The notes: generated by a model from the letters alone, not told the origin. Shown: positions 1 to 11,384, counted from the first letter of the stretch. The stretch: 34,145 bases of DNA from Virgibacillus alimentarius (GCF_000709085.1 NZ_JFBD01000091.1:1-34145); one strand, 5' to 3'. A program made the numbers and translations.

Positions 1-56
1 AACCGATTTTGTTTATTTGGGGCTAGTTATGTCCCAGCCTCTTTAACATTTCTAAC

Positions 57-1013
57 TTAACCAACTACTTCCTTGGTCATTACAGTCATGAATTCATTAA
101 AGAATTGTCTGTAATCAAGCTGAAATGCGATTCGATGCTGCTTTCCTTGGTTTTCTTTAATATTTTCATAAGGACGAATATCAGCAATACTTTGTCCTCT
201 TGCTTCACTATCTATCGATTCTACGATTGTAACAGGTAACGTACGATAAATAAGCATTTTTTCATGAATTGTTGCCATTAATGTAAGCGCATCATGCATT
301 GGACTGCCCTGAATGCTTGGATTTCGTTTTTTGTAAAAATCATAATAATAATCTAATAATGGTTTTACGAGCTCTACTTGGCCACGCTCATCTATATAAT
401 TTACCATTTCCGGTGTTACAATTGCTTGTTCCGTAACATTCAGAGGGATGATGGTGACGTTATTCGCATAAGTAAGTACTATATTGGCTGCATTCGGATC
501 AGCATAAAAATTTGCTTCTGAAACAGCTGTAGCATTACCCGGAACCCAGAAGGCACCACCCATTAAATAATAAGCTTTTACCTTATTCATTAAGTTTTGA
601 TAAAGTATAAACATGGTTGCCAATGAAGTTAACCTTCCAATATTGACGATAATCAGTTCATCGCCATATTTCTCGATAATTTCAACTACCTCATAAAAAT
701 TTTCATTAACGCTCTCATTTGTAACTACTGGGGGTGTAATCGGCCCAAGTCCATATTCACCATGTATTTCAGGAAAGTACGTAGGTTTTCTTCCATGTGT
801 CGGTACCTCAGCTCCAGCATAGATTTTAATATTCTCTGAAACATTTAATAAGTTTTTTACGTAATGTACATTGGCTAATGCATTTTCTCTTGATATATTT
901 CCATAATCTGCAACGATTCCTACGATATCTATTTGATCATTAAGATAGCTGTATATTAAAGCAATTGTGTCATCGATCCCAACATCACCGAATACCAATA
1001 TTTTTTCTGCCAA
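57..1013 (-). CDS. Inosine/uridine-preferring nucleoside hydrolase family protein
   Basis: Predicted to cleave the N-glycosidic bond of nucleosides, giving ribose and free base for salvage; cytosolic. With a TTG start at 1013 the protein has 318 residues, the usual family length. The N-terminal calcium/ribose motif reads FGDVGIDD, placing Asp10, Asp14 and Asp15 at the family positions; EANFYADP near residue 176 and MHDAL (His240, Asp241) match the later ligand sites. The first Asp of the usual DxDxGxDD motif is Phe here. I prefer the TTG because AAGGAG lies 8 bases before it; an ATG at 1043 has no ribosome site and would add ten poor residues. It follows eno on the same strand after a terminator, so it is probably separately transcribed. 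The actual nucleoside preference cannot be read from the sequence. Confidence 0.87.
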   Translation of the reverse strand: MAEKILVFGDVGIDDTIALIYSYLNDQIDIVGIVADYGNISRENALANVHYVKNLLNVSENIKIYAGAEVPTHGRKPTYFPEIHGEYGLGPITPPVVTNESVNENFYEVVEIIEKYGDELIIVNIGRLTSLATMFILYQNLMNKVKAYYLMGGAFWVPGNATAVSEANFYADPNAANIVLTYANNVTIIPLNVTEQAIVTPEMVNYIDERGQVELVKPLLDYYYDFYKKRNPSIQGSPMHDALTLMATIHEKMLIYRTLPVTIVESIDSEARGQSIADIRPYENIKENQGKQHRIAFQLDYRQFFNEFMTVMTKEVVG

Positions 1014-1085
1014 ACAGCATTCTCCTTCTGTAGAATTTGCCATACTGTTAATTTATTACATGAGAATGTTGTCTCGTGAATATGT

Positions 1086-1112
1086 AAAAGAGACAGGTTC
1101 TACCCTGCCTCT
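1086..1112 (-). terminator. Intrinsic terminator after eno
   Basis: Nine-base arms at 1089-1097 and 1104-1112 pair with one mismatch around a six-base loop. On the minus strand the hairpin runs into a short T tract (TCTTTTAC). It lies just past the eno stop and before the nucleoside hydrolase, so it likely closes the glycolytic operon. Confidence 0.6.
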
Positions 1113-1125
1113 AGCTGTTCCTCAT

Positions 1126-3963
<2,838 letters not shown>

Positions 3964-3967
<4 letters not shown>

Positions 3968-4722
3968 TTTGTTCCAGCCTCCATTAGTTGTAAAAATGAC
4001 TCTGGCTCTAGGCTAGCTCCACCTACTAATGCGCCATCAATATCAGACTGTGCCAGTAATTCATCAATGTTTGCAGGTTTTACACTGCCCCCATATTGAA
4101 TAATAACTTTTTCAGCTGTAGCTTCAGATGTAATTTCTTTCACAACATGACGTATATGTGTACATACGTCACTTGCTTCTTCACTAGAAGCTGTTTTACC
4201 TGTTCCAATCGCCCAAATTGGTTCATATGCGATAATCGTTTCCGCAATTTGACTTTCAGATAAGTCTTTTAAAGCTGCTTTCACTTGAGATGCTATATGA
4301 TTCATTGTCTCATTTGCTTCACGTTGTTCTAATGTTTCACCACAGCAGATAATTGGCGTTAATCCATGCTTAAATGCAGCATGTGCTTTTTTGTTAACAC
4401 TTTCATCTGTCTCAGCAAAATATTCTCTGCGTTCAGAATGTCCAATAACAGCATGACTGACACCAAGATCCTTTAACATCGATGGACTTACTTCACCTGT
4501 AAATGCACCTTTTTCTTCATAATGCATGTTTTGAGCACCAATTTTTAAGCTCGTTCCTTTTGCCTTTTCAACAAGTGATGCTAGAAAAGGAAATGGCGCA
4601 CACACAATTGCTTCTACATGATCGTTATTTGGTACCTTGTTTGCTGTTTCCACCAAGAATTGATTTGCTTCTGATAACATTTTGTTCATCTTCCAATTTC
4701 CGGCGATTACTTTCTTACGCAT
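3964..4722 (-). CDS. tpiA: Triosephosphate isomerase
   Basis: Interconverts dihydroxyacetone phosphate and glyceraldehyde 3-phosphate. Counting from the ATG at 4722 the protein has 252 residues; AGNWKMN at 7-13 supplies the substrate Asn and Lys, His95 in VIGHSERR is the electrophile, and Glu167 in AYEPIWAIG is the base. I chose 4722 because the protein then begins [11 protein letters not shown] as in B. subtilis; in-frame GTG and ATG codons at 4734 and 4731 lie almost on top of the AAGGAG site. It sits between pgk (17 bases upstream) and gpmI (four-base overlap). Confidence 0.97.
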
Positions 4723-4739
4723 ATGATCCATCACTCCTT

Positions 4740-5921
4740 CTATTTTTCATCCAGCACTTTTACACCCGGCAGCTCTTTCCCTTCCATAAATTCCAATGAA
4801 GCTCCGCCGCCTGTTGATACGTGGTTCATATTATCCGCAAGATCGAACTTTTCAACTGCTGCAGCTGAATCACCGCCACCAATTACAGTATATCCTTCGG
4901 TGTTTGCTAAAGCATCAGCAACAGCTTTCGTTCCTCCTGCAAAAGCGTTCATTTCAAATACACCCATTGGACCGTTCCAAATAACAAGTTGTGACTCAGC
5001 CACAATCTGACTAAATAATTCACGTGTTTCAGGTCCAATGTCTAACGCTTGCCAATCTACAGGGATTTGGTCAATTGTTACAATTTTTGTATTTGCTGTT
5101 TCCGAAAAATCATTAGCCACGACCGCATCTTTCGGTAAAATAAGTCTAACGCCTTTATCCTTTGCCTTTTGCATAAACTTTTTGGCAAGATCGATTTTAT
5201 CTTCTTCAAGTAATGAGTTCCCAATTTCATAGCCTTGTGCTTTCACAAAGGTGTAGGCCAATCCTCCACCAATGATTAAGTTATCAACCTTTTCTAATAA
5301 ATAATCAATAACATCAATTTTATCTTTGACTTTCGCACCCCCGATTATCGCTGTAAATGGTCTATCGGGTGCTTTTAGCGCCTTGCTTAAAACATGTATT
5401 TCTTGTTCCATAAGAAATCCAGCAACAGCAGGTAATTTATCTGCTACTCCTGTTGTAGAAGCATGTGCCCGATGCGTGGTTCCAAAAGCATCGTTAACAA
5501 ATATATCGGCCATATCAGCAAAAGCTTGTACTAATTTTGCATCATTTTTTTCTTCGCCGGGATCAAAGCGAACGTTTTCAATTAATAAAATATCCCCTTC
5601 ACTCATTTTAGAAATTGCTTCATTTACTTCTTTCCCGTGAACTTCATCTGTTTTCAAAACTTCTTTTTCAAGTAGATCGCTTAACCGCTTTGCCACAGGA
5701 TCTAGACGCAACTCTTCAACCACTTGCCCTTTTGGGCGGCCAAGGTGGCTTGCCAATATAGTAATTGCTCCTTGGTCCGAAAGATAATTAATTGTTGGTA
5801 AGACAGCCTTTATACGAGTTTCATCTGTTACTTCACCATTATCCATAGGAACATTTAAATCCACACGGCAAAACACCTTTTTACCTTTCAAATCCAGGTC
5901 ATGAAGTGTTTTTTTGTTCAA
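4740..5921 (-). CDS. pgk: Phosphoglycerate kinase
   Basis: Transfers the acyl phosphate of 1,3-bisphosphoglycerate to ADP, the first ATP-yielding step of glycolysis. From the TTG at 5921 the protein has 393 residues, the normal length, and begins with the family sequence NKKTL followed by [14 protein letters not shown]. The glycine-rich nucleotide loop [12 protein letters not shown] lies near the C-terminus. The TTG is preferred because GGGAGG stands exactly 8 bases before it; the longer in-frame version from 5960 adds 13 hydrophobic residues with no ribosome site. A hairpin separates it from gap, so expression may differ from gap. The stop lies 17 bases before the tpiA start. Confidence 0.97.
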   Translation of the reverse strand: MNKKTLHDLDLKGKKVFCRVDLNVPMDNGEVTDETRIKAVLPTINYLSDQGAITILASHLGRPKGQVVEELRLDPVAKRLSDLLEKEVLKTDEVHGKEVNEAISKMSEGDILLIENVRFDPGEEKNDAKLVQAFADMADIFVNDAFGTTHRAHASTTGVADKLPAVAGFLMEQEIHVLSKALKAPDRPFTAIIGGAKVKDKIDVIDYLLEKVDNLIIGGGLAYTFVKAQGYEIGNSLLEEDKIDLAKKFMQKAKDKGVRLILPKDAVVANDFSETANTKIVTIDQIPVDWQALDIGPETRELFSQIVAESQLVIWNGPMGVFEMNAFAGGTKAVADALANTEGYTVIGGGDSAAAVEKFDLADNMNHVSTGGGASLEFMEGKELPGVKVLDEK

Positions 5922-6013
5922 TACAAAAACCTCCCTATTAACAACTATGTACAAAAACAATCATAATAGGTTTTCCCAATAAATGCATCCAATAACCATT
6001 TAAAATTGAAAAT

Positions 6014-6037
6014 GGAGGAGGAATGCATTCCTCCTCC
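6014..6037 (-). terminator. Perfect 24-base palindrome between gap and pgk, likely terminator
   Basis: Two 12-base arms (6014-6025 and 6026-6037) are exact reverse complements, centred on TGCA. On the minus strand the hairpin follows the gap stop by 12 bases and is trailed by ATTTTCAATTTT. A partial terminator here would let gap outrun pgk-tpiA-gpmI-eno. A second AT-only palindrome (6039-6056) overlaps the gap stop. The structure is seen; the function is inferred. Confidence 0.6.
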
Positions 6038-6049
6038 TCTTATAAAATT

Positions 6050-7057
6050 TTATAAGCCTTGTTTTTTCATATATGCGGCCAAATCAACGCAACGTGCAGA
6101 ATAAGCCATTTCGTTGTCATACCAGGAAACGACTTTCACCATATTGTCTTCCAGAATCATATTGGAAAGACCATCAACAATGGAGGAATTTGTATTCCCT
6201 ACAATATCATTGGAGACAAGTGGAAGTTCACTATATTCTAAAACTCCTTTTAATTCACCTTCAGCAGCTTCTTTAAATGCATCATTTACATCTTCTAACG
6301 TAACATTTTTCGTAAGTTCTGCTACTAAATCGACGAGTGAACCATCTGGAGTTGGTACACGAACTGCCATCCCATTTAATTTTCCATCTAATGCTGGTAA
6401 CACTTTTCCTACTACTTTTGCAGCACCAGTTGATGTTGGAATGATATTTTGAGCAGCTGCACGCGCACGTCTATAATCTTTATGGGGTAGATCTAGAATT
6501 TGCTGGTCATTTGTATAAGAATGAACAGTGGTCATTAATCCGCGATTAAGACCGAATTTTTCATGCAGAACTTTTGCTATAGGTGCCAGACAATTTGTAG
6601 TGCATGATGCATTTGATACAATATGGTGTTTATCAGCATCGTAATCTTGATGGTTAACACCCATTACCATTGTTAAATCTTCATTTTTAGCCGGTGCGGA
6701 AATAATCACTTTTTTAGCTCCTGCATCTATGTGCTTTTGGGCATCTTCCCTTTTAGTAAAACGGCCTGTTGACTCAATAACAACTTCTACGCCTAGATCA
6801 CCCCAGCCGATATTAGCCGGATCACGTTCAGATAGTACTTTAATCTCTTTCCCGCCAACAATAATATTTGAACCATTTACATTGATTTCTTCCCCTAATT
6901 GTCCATGAACAGAATCAAATTTTAATAGATGGGCGAGCATCTCTGCGTCCGTTAAGTCATTTACTGCTACAACTTCTACTTCTTCATTTTTGAGAGACTG
7001 ACGGAATACATTTCTTCCAATTCTACCAAAGCCATTTATACCTATTTTCACTGACAT
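6050..7057 (-). CDS. gapA: Glyceraldehyde-3-phosphate dehydrogenase, glycolytic NAD type
   Basis: Oxidises glyceraldehyde 3-phosphate to 1,3-bisphosphoglycerate with NAD. The 335 residues contain the Rossmann loop NGFGRIGR at 8-15, Asp34 in VNDLTD (favours NAD over NADP), and the catalytic SNASCTTNC with Cys152. Next to cggR this is the glycolytic GapA rather than the gluconeogenic GapB. The C-terminal segment reads DNEMAYSARC where the family usually has a Gly before the Tyr. The ATG follows AGGAGG at 7 bases. It is 50 bases downstream of cggR and expected to be co-transcribed from the CggR-controlled promoter. Confidence 0.98.
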   Translation of the reverse strand: MSVKIGINGFGRIGRNVFRQSLKNEEVEVVAVNDLTDAEMLAHLLKFDSVHGQLGEEINVNGSNIIVGGKEIKVLSERDPANIGWGDLGVEVVIESTGRFTKREDAQKHIDAGAKKVIISAPAKNEDLTMVMGVNHQDYDADKHHIVSNASCTTNCLAPIAKVLHEKFGLNRGLMTTVHSYTNDQQILDLPHKDYRRARAAAQNIIPTSTGAAKVVGKVLPALDGKLNGMAVRVPTPDGSLVDLVAELTKNVTLEDVNDAFKEAAEGELKGVLEYSELPLVSNDIVGNTNSSIVDGLSNMILEDNMVKVVSWYDNEMAYSARCVDLAAYMKKQGL

Positions 7058-7107
7058 CTATATTCCTCCTATAATTGAGTTAAATTTTATATATTCAAAG
7101 GGAATAA

Positions 7108-8127
7108 TTAAGCCCTTAAAATCGCTTCTGCTACTGCTTCATCCGTAATGAGCAAATCACTTTTGTTTCTCATGAAGTAAGATACGATTGCCTTTGCCTT
7201 TGATTTTCCACCTGCTATTGCGATAACCTGAGGAGTAGACGATACATCTTCTAATTGAAGACCTATCGTTCTGACTTTGTGGACAATCTCTCCTTTATTA
7301 TCAAAATAATAACCAAATGCCTCACTAACGGCATTCTTCTCTTTTAACTCTGCTGTTATGTGTTCTGGCGTATTTCTTCTTGCTGCCATCGTTAAGGCAT
7401 CACCTATGCCATGTAAAACAATATCAGCGCTTTTTATTTTTTGTAAAACTTCTTTAATTGCCGGCTCATTGATCATTGTTTGATAGGATGTCTCACTTAA
7501 TGTATCAGGTACATAAAGCAAACGGTAATCACCCTTCGCTTTTCTTGCCATTTTAGCAACAATTGAATTTGCCTGATTTTCCATTCTTTCCCCTATACCA
7601 CCTCTTGCAGGGACAAATAAACAATCATCTGAAGTTTCTATTGGTGTCATCACATCAGCTACAGCAGCAATTGTTGTACCGCCAGTAACTGCTATTGCAG
7701 AGCCGGATTGAACCGTTTGTTTAAGATATGAAACACAGACTTTTCCCATTTCTTGTTTTACCCAATTGTCTTCATCACTATTACCTGGAACGATCAAGGC
7801 CTGTTTTATTTGTAATTTATCCTTTAATCGTTCCTGTAAAACACTTACCTTTGAAAACTCACTCATAAAAGGAGCCAGTTGTTCCACTAGCATTTTTCCC
7901 TCTTTCGTAATTTGCATTCCTTTTGTTGTCATATGAATAAAACTGTGTTTTTGTAAAAAAGTGACTTCCCCACGCACAATACGTTCGGTCAGTTTTGTAT
8001 GTTCTGCCAAACCTCTTCTACCAATAGGCTGAAAAAGATAGATATTGCGCAACACAGCATATCTTTGATGCATACTTTCTAATAAGTCGGGATATAATTT
8101 TTTCTGCAAGTTAAGTAAGTCATTCAT
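7108..8127 (-). CDS. cggR: Central glycolytic genes regulator CggR (SorC family)
   Basis: Repressor of the cggR-gapA operon; in B. subtilis fructose 1,6-bisphosphate relieves repression. The 339 residues comprise an N-terminal winged helix-turn-helix (about 30-65, including GRRGLAEHTKLTERIVRGEV) and a C-terminal sugar-phosphate sensor domain with the family stretch AVTGGTTIAAVADVM. The ATG follows AGGAG at 8 bases. It is the first gene of the operon and has a matching operator just upstream, so autoregulation is expected. Identity rests on length, domain order and position directly before gapA. Confidence 0.96.
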   Translation of the reverse strand: MNDLLNLQKKLYPDLLESMHQRYAVLRNIYLFQPIGRRGLAEHTKLTERIVRGEVTFLQKHSFIHMTTKGMQITKEGKMLVEQLAPFMSEFSKVSVLQERLKDKLQIKQALIVPGNSDEDNWVKQEMGKVCVSYLKQTVQSGSAIAVTGGTTIAAVADVMTPIETSDDCLFVPARGGIGERMENQANSIVAKMARKAKGDYRLLYVPDTLSETSYQTMINEPAIKEVLQKIKSADIVLHGIGDALTMAARRNTPEHITAELKEKNAVSEAFGYYFDNKGEIVHKVRTIGLQLEDVSSTPQVIAIAGGKSKAKAIVSYFMRNKSDLLITDEAVAEAILRA

Positions 8128-8149
8128 AAGAAAGGCTCCTTTTCACATA

Positions 8150-8185
8150 GGGACATCTTTGTCCCAAATAAAATTACGATGTCCC
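8150..8185 (-). promoter_or_regulatory. CggR operator in the cggR leader
   Basis: On the minus strand two GGGAC direct repeats (8185-8181 and 8165-8161) start exactly 20 bases apart, and the second is followed by GTCCC at 8154-8150. This is the arrangement described for the B. subtilis CggR operator: phased direct repeats, each followed by a TGTC-like half. It lies between the predicted promoter and the cggR ribosome site, so binding would block transcription just after it starts. Confidence 0.75.
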
Positions 8186-8199
8186 ACATGATTCAAAAA

Positions 8200-8226
8200 A
8201 ATAGACATCATTTCACGTTGTCTATT
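8200..8226. terminator. Inverted repeat followed by seven T, overlapping the cggR start region
   Basis: Arms AATAGACA (8200-8207) and TGTCTATT (8219-8226) pair perfectly and extend by three A-T pairs. On the minus strand the hairpin is followed by a seven-T run. It is well placed as the terminator of the glutaredoxin-like gene ending at 8283, but it also sits directly at the predicted cggR transcription start, so it could instead act on the 5' end of the cggR message. Confidence 0.5.
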
Positions 8227-8229
8227 TTT

Positions 8230-8257
8230 ATTATAGCAAAGAGATACAATTCTTCAA
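8230..8257 (-). promoter_or_regulatory. Predicted sigma-A promoter of the cggR operon
   Basis: TTGAAG (8257-8252), a 16-base spacer and a perfect TATAAT (8235-8230) on the minus strand predict transcription from about 8223, upstream of the CggR operator. This matches the promoter-then-operator order known in B. subtilis. Confidence 0.6.
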
Positions 8258-8282
8258 CAAATTTGATTGCATAGATTTTTGT

Positions 8283-8525
8283 TTACACATGTTCTTGGAT
8301 TACACGATTTAATGTTTCAAAACTTATATTTCTGCAATCAAGCTGCCTACCATTTATATCAATAACAGGGATGTTCAGCTGATAAGCTTCCAACCAAGTT
8401 TCATTTGTATCAATATTTCTTTTATCCACTACAAATGGATAATCATTTCGAAGCAAGGTTAACAATGCTTCTGCATCTTCGCATAACGGACAGTTTTCCT
8501 TGGTATAAAACTTTATTTGAAGCAT
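8283..8525 (-). CDS. Glutaredoxin-like thiol protein (CPLC)
   Basis: An 80-residue single thioredoxin-fold protein with the active site ENCPLCEDAE (Cys12, Cys15) and a cis-Pro region around NIPVIDING. It probably performs dithiol/disulfide exchange in the cytosol. It resembles the short glutaredoxin-like (DUF836) proteins often found just upstream of cggR in Bacillaceae. The ATG follows AGAGGG at about 9 bases. It lies 24 bases after the MBL-fold gene on the same strand and probably shares its transcript. The partner substrate cannot be told. Confidence 0.8.
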   Translation of the reverse strand: MLQIKFYTKENCPLCEDAEALLTLLRNDYPFVVDKRNIDTNETWLEAYQLNIPVIDINGRQLDCRNISFETLNRVIQEHV

Positions 8526-8549
8526 ATTTTAACGCCCTCTTTCTATATT

Positions 8550-9491
8550 TCACAGTGTATAGTACCATCTTCCATTTTGCTGTTCTCGTTGACATTCTCC
8601 CCGGTTTCTTAAATATTCAAGGTGGGCAAGTGTCTCCCCAATAGCAAAACGCATTTCATGTACGGTAAGTTCCTTTTGAAACAGTTTCCCACAAATATCA
8701 TAAACGGTATCACCCTGATGATCTAGGAATGATAATGTTTGTGCAAGTCGTTCCTCATGGTGTCCTTTGATTTCATCAATCCTTCGATTTGCTCCATGAA
8801 ACGGTTTGCCATGAGAAGGAATGACTAAATCAGCATCCAATTTTTTTATTTTATCCAAAGATTTTAAATATGTATCCAGCGGATCTTGGTTACCATGGAA
8901 CCAATGCGAGATATTCGGTGTAATCTTTGGCAATATATGATCGGTTGAGAGCAAAACATTTTTATCTTTATTATAAAATGTGATTAAACCGTCTGAATGC
9001 CCAGGCGTAAAGATTACCTCATAATTATATTTACCAAGAGGAACTAATTCACCTTCTTGAAAATAATGATCCACGTTTGGATAAGGTGTTACTGCTTCAA
9101 TAAATTCTTCAGTATTGCCAGTCATTTTACCAGCCATTTCATTCGGAATCCCTGCAAGTGTATAGCTGTTGCGAATGCTTTTGATCGTATCTTCCTGCCA
9201 AGCTGTAAAACCGGCATTCACATCAATCTCACTCATTGAGAGACGAGCGTTTACCTTTCTTTGTAATCCTCCGGCATAACCAAAATGGTCTGGATGGTAA
9301 TGCGTAATATATATATTTGAAACTATTTTTCCTTCCAATTCTTTTTCCCATCTCAAGATGGTTTCCTTGTTATTTAATCCAGTATCAATAATCGTCCATC
9401 CATTTTCACCTTCTGCCATAAAACAATTTACATGGTTAAGGCGAAAAGGCAAATCAAGCTTGATAAGTTTTAATCCATACGCTTCTAACAT
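8550..9491 (-). CDS. MBL-fold metallo-hydrolase
   Basis: A metallo-beta-lactamase-fold hydrolase of 313 residues from the ATG at 9491. The zinc motif THYHPDH gives His64, His66, Asp68 and His69; a second metal His is in FTPGHSDG, and another ligand in PSHGKPF. The fold covers thioesterases, glyoxalases and lactonases, so the substrate is open. I chose 9491 because GAGG precedes it and an earlier in-frame ATG at 9587 would overlap the alpha/beta hydrolase and add a basic leader not typical of the family. It lies between the alpha/beta hydrolase and the glutaredoxin-like gene in a minus-strand run. Confidence 0.85.
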   Translation of the reverse strand: MLEAYGLKLIKLDLPFRLNHVNCFMAEGENGWTIIDTGLNNKETILRWEKELEGKIVSNIYITHYHPDHFGYAGGLQRKVNARLSMSEIDVNAGFTAWQEDTIKSIRNSYTLAGIPNEMAGKMTGNTEEFIEAVTPYPNVDHYFQEGELVPLGKYNYEVIFTPGHSDGLITFYNKDKNVLLSTDHILPKITPNISHWFHGNQDPLDTYLKSLDKIKKLDADLVIPSHGKPFHGANRRIDEIKGHHEERLAQTLSFLDHQGDTVYDICGKLFQKELTVHEMRFAIGETLAHLEYLRNRGECQREQQNGRWYYTL

Positions 9492-9528
9492 ATATTCCTC
9501 ACTGCTCACTTTCCTATTATATTTGATA

Positions 9529-10482
9529 TTAAGAAGCCTCTTCCAAACTAGCTTCAAAGAATGTATCCACTTTTTTAATATATTCATCTTTGTTTTGTTT
9601 GTAGGCTTTTACATGACCTTCCCCATCAGGAAGCCATAATTTAAATTTTTCCGGATTTTTCTCAGCCATTTTTTTGCTTTCCGTATATGGAATCGCATCG
9701 TCTTCCTTATTATGGATAAAAAGTACTCGTCTTGGGGCGATGTCTCCCAATACAGAAATAGGACTGGCGTTTTTTGGATCCAGATCAGAAATCATAGGTA
9801 CTAACGTCAAAATTAGCGGTGTGAAAGGAAAATTTGGCAAATTGGACCAGACTGGTAAATTGACTTTTAGATACTCCTCTAAGTCACTAAACGGACTATC
9901 AGCAACCACACCAATGACATCTTCTGCTTGAGAAGCGGCAAGTAAAGATGTCGAAGCTCCCATCGAGATACCAAGTAAACCGATTGGTTCATCATACCTT
10001 TCATTGACGTAATCAATTGCACCAAGCAAATCAAATTGTTCTTTTGCACCAATTGTTGACATATCGCCATCTGATTCTCCAGCATAACGAAAATCAAACA
10101 TAACAACACGATACCCTTTGTCTAAAAGGTCTTTTGCCATGGAGAGATATGGTATATGGTCTTCATACCGATTCCCTTTATAGCCGTGCGAAAAGATTAC
10201 TGTCATTTTTGGTGTCTCCTCCGGTTTCAGTACCCAGCCAGATAACTGCAGCCCATCTCCCCTACTGCTAAACTCAATATCTTCATAAGCCATCCCGTAA
10301 TCACTAGGCGATTGCTCAATTGTTTTTTTTTCAGGATGTGTCATACTATACCCGACGAAAATAGATATTCCAACACACACAATAAGGGTTAATATAATCA
10401 TTGCACCAAAAATAAGACTTACGGTTTTCTTCCTATTTCTTTTTCTTGATGAATGCTCCGTTTGATGTACTTTTTCTTCCAA
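9529..10482 (-). CDS. Membrane-anchored alpha/beta hydrolase
   Basis: A serine hydrolase of the YqkD-like group. In the form starting at the ATG at 10500 (323 residues) a basic N-terminus is followed by one transmembrane helix at 26-50, then the hydrolase domain: oxyanion HGYKGN near 105, nucleophile Ser179 in GISMGAS, likely Asp267/268 and His296 in GEGHVKAY. The N-in anchor places the domain outside the membrane. I prefer a TTG at 10482 because GAAGGTGATC precedes it, whereas the ATG has no ribosome site; the protein then loses six residues. It follows the SMR pair by a few bases. The natural ester or amide substrate is unknown. Confidence 0.82.
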   Translation of the reverse strand: MEEKVHQTEHSSRKRNRKKTVSLIFGAMIILTLIVCVGISIFVGYSMTHPEKKTIEQSPSDYGMAYEDIEFSSRGDGLQLSGWVLKPEETPKMTVIFSHGYKGNRYEDHIPYLSMAKDLLDKGYRVVMFDFRYAGESDGDMSTIGAKEQFDLLGAIDYVNERYDEPIGLLGISMGASTSLLAASQAEDVIGVVADSPFSDLEEYLKVNLPVWSNLPNFPFTPLILTLVPMISDLDPKNASPISVLGDIAPRRVLFIHNKEDDAIPYTESKKMAEKNPEKFKLWLPDGEGHVKAYKQNKDEYIKKVDTFFEASLEEAS

Positions 10483-10505
10483 CTGATCACCTTCTTTCAT
10501 TCACG

Positions 10506-10819
10506 TCATTCAATTGCTTTAAGGCCTACCGCTCCAGCAATGATGCAACATAAGAATAGCATTCGCTTCCAGCCCGCTGATTCTCTAAAAAAGAAAATAC
10601 CTATTAATACTGCTCCTGCTGCTCCTAAACCTGTCCATATCGCATAGGCCGTACCAAGTGGTATATCTCGCATCGCAAGTGACAAAAACAAAAACCCGCC
10701 TGAAAAAGATAGGATCACCATTAACAGCCATTGAAGCGATTTTTTTGAAGATAAATATTGATGAACATCACTCCAAAAATTTCACCGAAACTGGCAATAA
10801 CCAGATACAACCAAGCCAA
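10506..10819 (-). pseudogene. SMR efflux subunit, frameshifted in an A7 tract
   Basis: The second gene of a small multidrug resistance pair (YkkD/EbrB-like). Reading from TTG at 10819 (GGGGG five bases upstream) gives MAWLYLVIASFGEIFG, with the essential Glu13, through NIYLQK, then quickly a stop. The other frame continues KSLQWLLMVILSFSGG and on to the normal end at GLKAIE. The join falls in a run of seven T at 10740-10746 (A on the coding strand); one extra base restores an exact 104-residue SMR protein with four helices. So either a one-base deletion inactivated the gene, the tract varies in length, or the base was miscalled. It starts one base after the stop of the partner gene. Confidence 0.8.
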
Positions 10820-10820
10820 T

Positions 10821-11165
10821 TTATCCCCCCCTATGTATGACTGTTTCCTTTTTCGCTTCGGTTGTTGTAAACTTAATACCAATAACACCTATTATAATTA
10901 ACCCAATAAAAAATAGTTTTGCAACAGAAAATGCTGCACCAAAAATAAGAAAGTCAATTAAAACAATTGCAGCAGCTCCTGAACCGGTAAACACAGCGTA
11001 AACAGTCCCTGTTGGTAATTGTTCACTTGCTTTCACAATAAAATAAAAACTCAAAATAATAATAAAAATAGTACCAATCCACTCCATCAATGAATCAGAA
11101 TATTTCAAACCAATGACCCAGAATACCTCGACAATAGCAGCAAAAAGAACATAAAGCCAACCCAA
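10821..11165 (-). CDS. Small multidrug resistance (SMR) efflux subunit
   Basis: A 114-residue, four-helix proton-coupled exporter subunit. The conserved Glu13 lies in FAAIVEVFWVIGLKYS, and LPTGTVYAVFTGSGAA is the second-half SMR signature. The EVxWxIGLKYS stretch resembles the Gdx/SugE (guanidinium) group and the YkkC half of paired transporters. The start is TTG with AGGAGG about ten bases upstream. It partners with the frameshifted gene directly downstream; paired SMR proteins normally work as heterodimers, so function may be impaired. No guanidine riboswitch is visible upstream, so the exported compound is not determined. Confidence 0.87.
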   Translation of the reverse strand: MGWLYVLFAAIVEVFWVIGLKYSDSLMEWIGTIFIIILSFYFIVKASEQLPTGTVYAVFTGSGAAAIVLIDFLIFGAAFSVAKLFFIGLIIIGVIGIKFTTTEAKKETVIHRGG

Positions 11166-11384
11166 ATCTCTAAAGCCTCCTATAATAATACTATTTCAAA
11201 ACTACCTTACTATTTCGATAAGAGCAACTTATTCCTATTTTTCACTTTATCATATCACCAATTTGCCCATAATAATATCGTTCACAGAATGTTCATTGCT
11301 CTTCTTGGCACCGCCTGTTAAAATCATGTTAGAAATTGTTTTAGTTTGTTAAAAATCGATTAATGATTGAGAGGTGAAACATTC

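Noticed and set aside
5326-5640. Plus-strand open frame of 104 codons inside pgk
   Set aside because: It is antisense to a certain gene, lacks a ribosome site and has the low-complexity composition of a shadow frame. The same applies to the other antisense frames across the glycolytic, thi and bio genes.
9879-10109. Minus-strand 76-codon frame inside the alpha/beta hydrolase
   Set aside because: It lies wholly within the hydrolase in another frame and shows no family signature.
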